The notes below the pieces were generated by a model that was not told the origin of the DNA, searched no databases, and was given only the letters and a program-made list of their open reading frames with translations. The translations under genes were made by a program, and so were the position numbers. Source: JBBDIM01 sp040880405 (lineage in GTDB: Bacteria > Planctomycetota > Planctomycetia > Pirellulales > Pirellulaceae). From it: a stretch of DNA of 34,319 bases. The stretch lies in contig JBBDIM010000077.1 of the NCBI GenBank assembly GCA_040880405.1, forward strand, positions 1 to 34,319, written 5' to 3'. Numbering within the stretch: position 1 is the first letter of the stretch; every line of letters begins with the position of its first letter. Below, piece by piece: positions 31,553 to 34,319 of this stretch.

Positions 31553-33370
31553 TTAGTGTGCCGTGACCCGCGGCCCCACCTTAACTTTGCTCGCTTCGTC
31601 CGAGGCGACATCCGCCGGTGGATCGGTTTGAGGGTAGTAATCGTTTTCCGTATCGGGCGAGCCGTACTCGTAAGGCCCGCGATAGACCACCGGTTGGAAG
31701 TCGAAGTTCCCATGCCCCGGAGGGCTCGGAGCCTGCCATTCCAGGCCATTGGCTCGCCAGGGGTTGCGTCCCACTTTCGGTCCGCAAAACAGACTGTAGA
31801 TAAAGTTCGCCGCGAAGATCACCTGCACCCCAACCATCAAAAAGGCGGAGTAGGTCATCATTTCGTTCATCCACAACAGATGTCGGAAGGTTTCGTAATG
31901 GTACGGATCGGCCAACCGGCGGGGAAACCCGACCGCTCCTAAAATGTGCATCGTGTAGAACGTGCCATTGAAGAAGATAAAGGTCAACAGAAAGTGGACC
32001 TTACCCCAGGTCTCGTTCATCATCCGGCCGAACATCTTCGGGAACCAGAAGTAAATCGCCCCGAACACCGCCATCGCAGTCCCGCCAAACAGCACATAGT
32101 GGAAATGGGCCACGATGAAGTACGTGTCGTGAATGAAAATGTCGACCGGCGTGGCCGCCATGAAAATCCCCGACAGACCACCGATCACAAACATCGAGAC
32201 AAACGCCAACGCAAACAGCATCGGCGTGGTGAACTGAACTCGCCCACCATACACGGTTCCGAGCCAATTAAATACCTTCACGGCACTGGGCAATGCGATC
32301 ATCATCGTCGAGACCATGAACGTCATGCCAAGTCCCGGATTCATTCCCGAGATGAACATATGGTGGCCCCAAACAATGAAGCCGAGACCGGCAATCCCGC
32401 AGAGCGAATAAACCATCGGCTTGTACCCGAACAGCGGTCGTCGCGAGAAACAGCAAATCATATCGGAGACCATCCCCATCGCCGGCAAAATCATGATGTA
32501 CACCGCCGGATGGCTGTAAAACCAGAACAGATGCTGCCACAGCAGCGGTTGCCCGCCACCGGCGTATGCCTCGGAATTGTTGACCACCAGCCCTTCCGGA
32601 ATGAAGAACCCGGTTCCGAGCAAGCGGTCTAACAGCAACATGAACCCCGCGGCCGTGAGGACCGGTAACGCAAAGGCCTGAAGGACCGCCGTAATAAACA
32701 TGCCCCATATCGTCAGGGGCAGGCGGAACATCGTCATCCCCGGTGCGCGCATCTGAATGATGGTGGTCAAGTAATTGACCGAGCCCATCATCGAACCGAC
32801 CCCGACCGCCGTCACGCCGAGCAGCCACAACGTTTGCGCGTCTCCGCTCCCGGGAGCCGCCTCCGGGATCGCCGAGAGCGTCGGGTAACTGGTCCAACCG
32901 GCGGCCGCCCCATTCCCCGCGGTGAAGAAGCTGGCTCCGAAAAAGAAGAACGCCGGCCACATGATCCAATAGCTCATCATATTGAGCGTCGGAAACGCCA
33001 TATCGTCCGCCCCAATCATCAGCGGAATCAGGTAGTTTCCAAAGGCCCCGGCCAAAATCGGGATGATCACCAGGAAGATCATCACCGTGGCATGCATCGT
33101 AAACAGCATGGTGTAGAACTCGGGCGAAATCTGGCCCCCTTCGGCGGAGAACAACATCCGCCCGATAATCGGCATATCGGACCAAGGCCAGGCGAGTTGG
33201 GCCCGGATTCCCAGAGCGAGCAGCCCCCCCACCAAAAACCAAATCAGCGTAGTGAACAGGAACTGAATCCCGATCACCTTGTGATCCTTGGAGAACACGT
33301 AGGTGGAAATGAACTCACCCAGCGAGAATTCGGAGTCACCGGAATGAGCATCGGCGGTAATACTACTCAT
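31553..33370 (-). CDS. coxA: Cytochrome c oxidase subunit I, A2-type
   Basis: This is the catalytic heme a/a3-CuB subunit of 605 residues with about twelve membrane helices. Heme a ligands are His93 (TMHATVMIF) and His424, and the heme a3 ligand is His422 (AHFHYV). CuB ligands are His287, His336 and His337, and the cross-linked Tyr is Tyr291. The K-channel Lys is at 365. Helix VI reads FWFYSHPAVY: the channel Glu of GHPEVY is absent and a Tyr-Ser pair (285-286) precedes the His, the mark of A2-subtype oxidases. Asn112 and Asp122 of the D-channel entry region are kept. The ATG at 33370 follows coxB by five bases. Confidence 0.96.
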   Translation of the reverse strand: MSSITADAHSGDSEFSLGEFISTYVFSKDHKVIGIQFLFTTLIWFLVGGLLALGIRAQLAWPWSDMPIIGRMLFSAEGGQISPEFYTMLFTMHATVMIFLVIIPILAGAFGNYLIPLMIGADDMAFPTLNMMSYWIMWPAFFFFGASFFTAGNGAAAGWTSYPTLSAIPEAAPGSGDAQTLWLLGVTAVGVGSMMGSVNYLTTIIQMRAPGMTMFRLPLTIWGMFITAVLQAFALPVLTAAGFMLLLDRLLGTGFFIPEGLVVNNSEAYAGGGQPLLWQHLFWFYSHPAVYIMILPAMGMVSDMICCFSRRPLFGYKPMVYSLCGIAGLGFIVWGHHMFISGMNPGLGMTFMVSTMMIALPSAVKVFNWLGTVYGGRVQFTTPMLFALAFVSMFVIGGLSGIFMAATPVDIFIHDTYFIVAHFHYVLFGGTAMAVFGAIYFWFPKMFGRMMNETWGKVHFLLTFIFFNGTFYTMHILGAVGFPRRLADPYHYETFRHLLWMNEMMTYSAFLMVGVQVIFAANFIYSLFCGPKVGRNPWRANGLEWQAPSPPGHGNFDFQPVVYRGPYEYGSPDTENDYYPQTDPPADVASDEASKVKVGPRVTAH

Positions 33371-33375
33371 GATGT

Positions 33376-34176
33376 TTACTGATCCTCGGGCAAGCTAAAT
33401 TGCGAACGTTCCTGTTCGGCGTAAGAGTCGGCGATCCAGCGGTCAAATTGTTCCCGCGATTCCACCGTCACTTCCCCCTTCATCTTGTAGTGGCCCCAAC
33501 CACACAGCTCGGCACAGACAATGTCGTAACTTCCATCCTGAACCGCGTGAAACCAGACAAACTGTTTCATGCCAGGCACGACATCCTGCTTCACACGAAA
33601 GTGCGGCAGGAAAAAGCTGTGCAGTACGTCGAGGGTGTCGATTTCCAGGACCACATCCTCATCCATGGGCACATGCAGTGCGTTCACGAGGTGGATGTCG
33701 TCCGCGGTATCAAGCTCGCCATCGGTGCCGGGATACTGAATCCGCCATTCGAACTGTCTTCCGGTCACCCTAGCCAAGGCGGGCCGCGGCGTACCGTCGG
33801 CCAGCGTAGGCCTTCGCATTTTCGCGCCGGCCCACGCATCCATCTGGTAAATCGCGATGAACAGCAGCACCACGGCCGGAATGACCGACCACACCACTTC
33901 CAACACGTGGCTACCGTGTGAATAAATTGCCTCATCTTGATTCGTGGCGGCATCGTATCGCCACATAAACCAAAACAAAACGAGTCCCGTGGCGATGAAC
34001 ACGACGCCGGTCAGGTAGAGGATGAAGTAGAACAAGTGGTCGACGGTCTGGTCTTGAACCACCAGTTCGGGCATCCAATGCCCGCGGATTGGCCACCAAT
34101 CGTTCGCCGCTGCTACGAAGATCCCCGTCCCGAGCACTGGGACCGCGAGAAACAACAAGCTCCAAAATTTACCCAC
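33376..34176 (-). CDS. coxB: Cytochrome c oxidase subunit II
   Basis: This subunit takes electrons from cytochrome c through the binuclear CuA centre. The 266-residue product starts at a GTG at 34176 with AAGGAG eight bases upstream, one of the best ribosome sites in the window. An N-terminal hydrophobic segment (~4-24) is followed by two membrane helices (~48-72 and ~91-112) and a periplasmic cupredoxin domain. The CuA ligands are all present: His186, Cys221, Glu223, Cys225, His229 and Met232 (CAELCGWGHYKM). No cytochrome c domain is fused at the C-terminus, so the electron donor must be encoded elsewhere. It is the first gene of the operon. Confidence 0.96.
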   Translation of the reverse strand: MGKFWSLLFLAVPVLGTGIFVAAANDWWPIRGHWMPELVVQDQTVDHLFYFILYLTGVVFIATGLVLFWFMWRYDAATNQDEAIYSHGSHVLEVVWSVIPAVVLLFIAIYQMDAWAGAKMRRPTLADGTPRPALARVTGRQFEWRIQYPGTDGELDTADDIHLVNALHVPMDEDVVLEIDTLDVLHSFFLPHFRVKQDVVPGMKQFVWFHAVQDGSYDIVCAELCGWGHYKMKGEVTVESREQFDRWIADSYAEQERSQFSLPEDQ

Positions 34177-34208
34177 GGAGTCTACTCCTTAGCCTTGGCG
34201 ACCTATGG

Positions 34209-34237
34209 CCTATACCGCGTGACAAGCAACCTAGCAA
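34209..34237 (-). promoter_or_regulatory. Candidate promoter of the cytochrome oxidase operon
   Basis: On the minus strand TTGCTA (34237-34232) and TATAGG (34214-34209) are 17 bases apart, and transcription would begin roughly 25 bases before the coxB GTG. Each box matches the sigma70 consensus at four of six bases. The short leader holds the strong AAGGAG. I see nothing else in 34177-34319. Confidence 0.3.
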
Positions 34238-34319
34238 AACGCCCCCTGGCCGATCCGCTGGTCCGCACATCATCGTCTGGTCGTTAATTTCGAACTCTGA
34301 CATTTTCCTGCGACGGCTG

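Noticed and set aside
34177..34319. Start of a cytochrome c gene upstream of coxB
   Set aside because: No coding pattern or CxxCH motif is visible in the remaining 143 bases.

Overview
The window looks like a chromosomal segment of a planctomycete (Planctomycetota, most likely Pirellulales). This is inferred from gene content rather than from a marker gene. The clues are: a MoxR / DUF58 / BatA / von Willebrand (VWA) cluster with a giant coiled-coil membrane protein and a poly-Gln protein; a secreted NPCBM-domain protein; a Tat-exported squalene-cyclase-like toroid; an A2-type cytochrome c oxidase operon; weak or missing Shine-Dalgarno sites at many starts; and intergenic regions packed with short dispersed inverted repeats. 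No rRNA, tRNA, CRISPR array, transposase or phage gene was found.

Region 1 (1-4306), central metabolism. An UPF0173 metallo-beta-lactamase-fold hydrolase and glucose-6-phosphate isomerase lie on the minus strand. A divergent archaeal-type phosphoglycerate mutase lies on the plus strand, with a plausible promoter between the two glycolytic genes.

Region 2 (4307-22164), a long minus-strand run. In transcription order it holds a PQQ-like beta-propeller protein, a MoxR AAA+ ATPase, a DUF58 protein, a BatA-like VWA membrane protein, a second VWA membrane protein, a 1209-residue coiled-coil membrane protein, a poly-Gln exported protein, a Tat-signal toroid protein and an NPCBM protein. Short overlaps link MoxR to DUF58, BatA to VWA, and the coiled-coil protein to the poly-Gln protein. 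A reasonable inference is one envelope-associated machine: an AAA+ chaperone, its metal-site VWA partners, and a membrane-anchored coiled-coil/Gln-rich pair.

Region 3 (22720-23847), small membrane proteins: a 57-residue protein with a GTG start, a DUF983 zinc-ribbon protein and an exported CPTC-motif protein.

Region 4 (23980-34176), a minus-strand respiratory operon. In transcription order it reads coxB, coxA, ctaA, ctaB, coxC, coxD, ABC ATPase, ABC-2 permease, a tandem double-SCO protein and DUF420. It encodes oxidase subunits II, I, III and IV, the heme O and heme A synthases, a copper-insertion factor and an assembly factor, so structural and maturation genes travel together. The ABC exporter embedded in it has no assigned substrate.

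Overlaid on this is a dense repeat landscape. Five hairpin elements of about 85-91 bp (two stem versions related by compensatory changes) sit mostly just after stop codons, and one lies inside the 5' part of a gene. Two diverged copies of a longer composite repeat lie in inverted orientation on either side of the PQQ-MoxR-DUF58 block. Several nested inverted-repeat clusters fill the other intergenic gaps.
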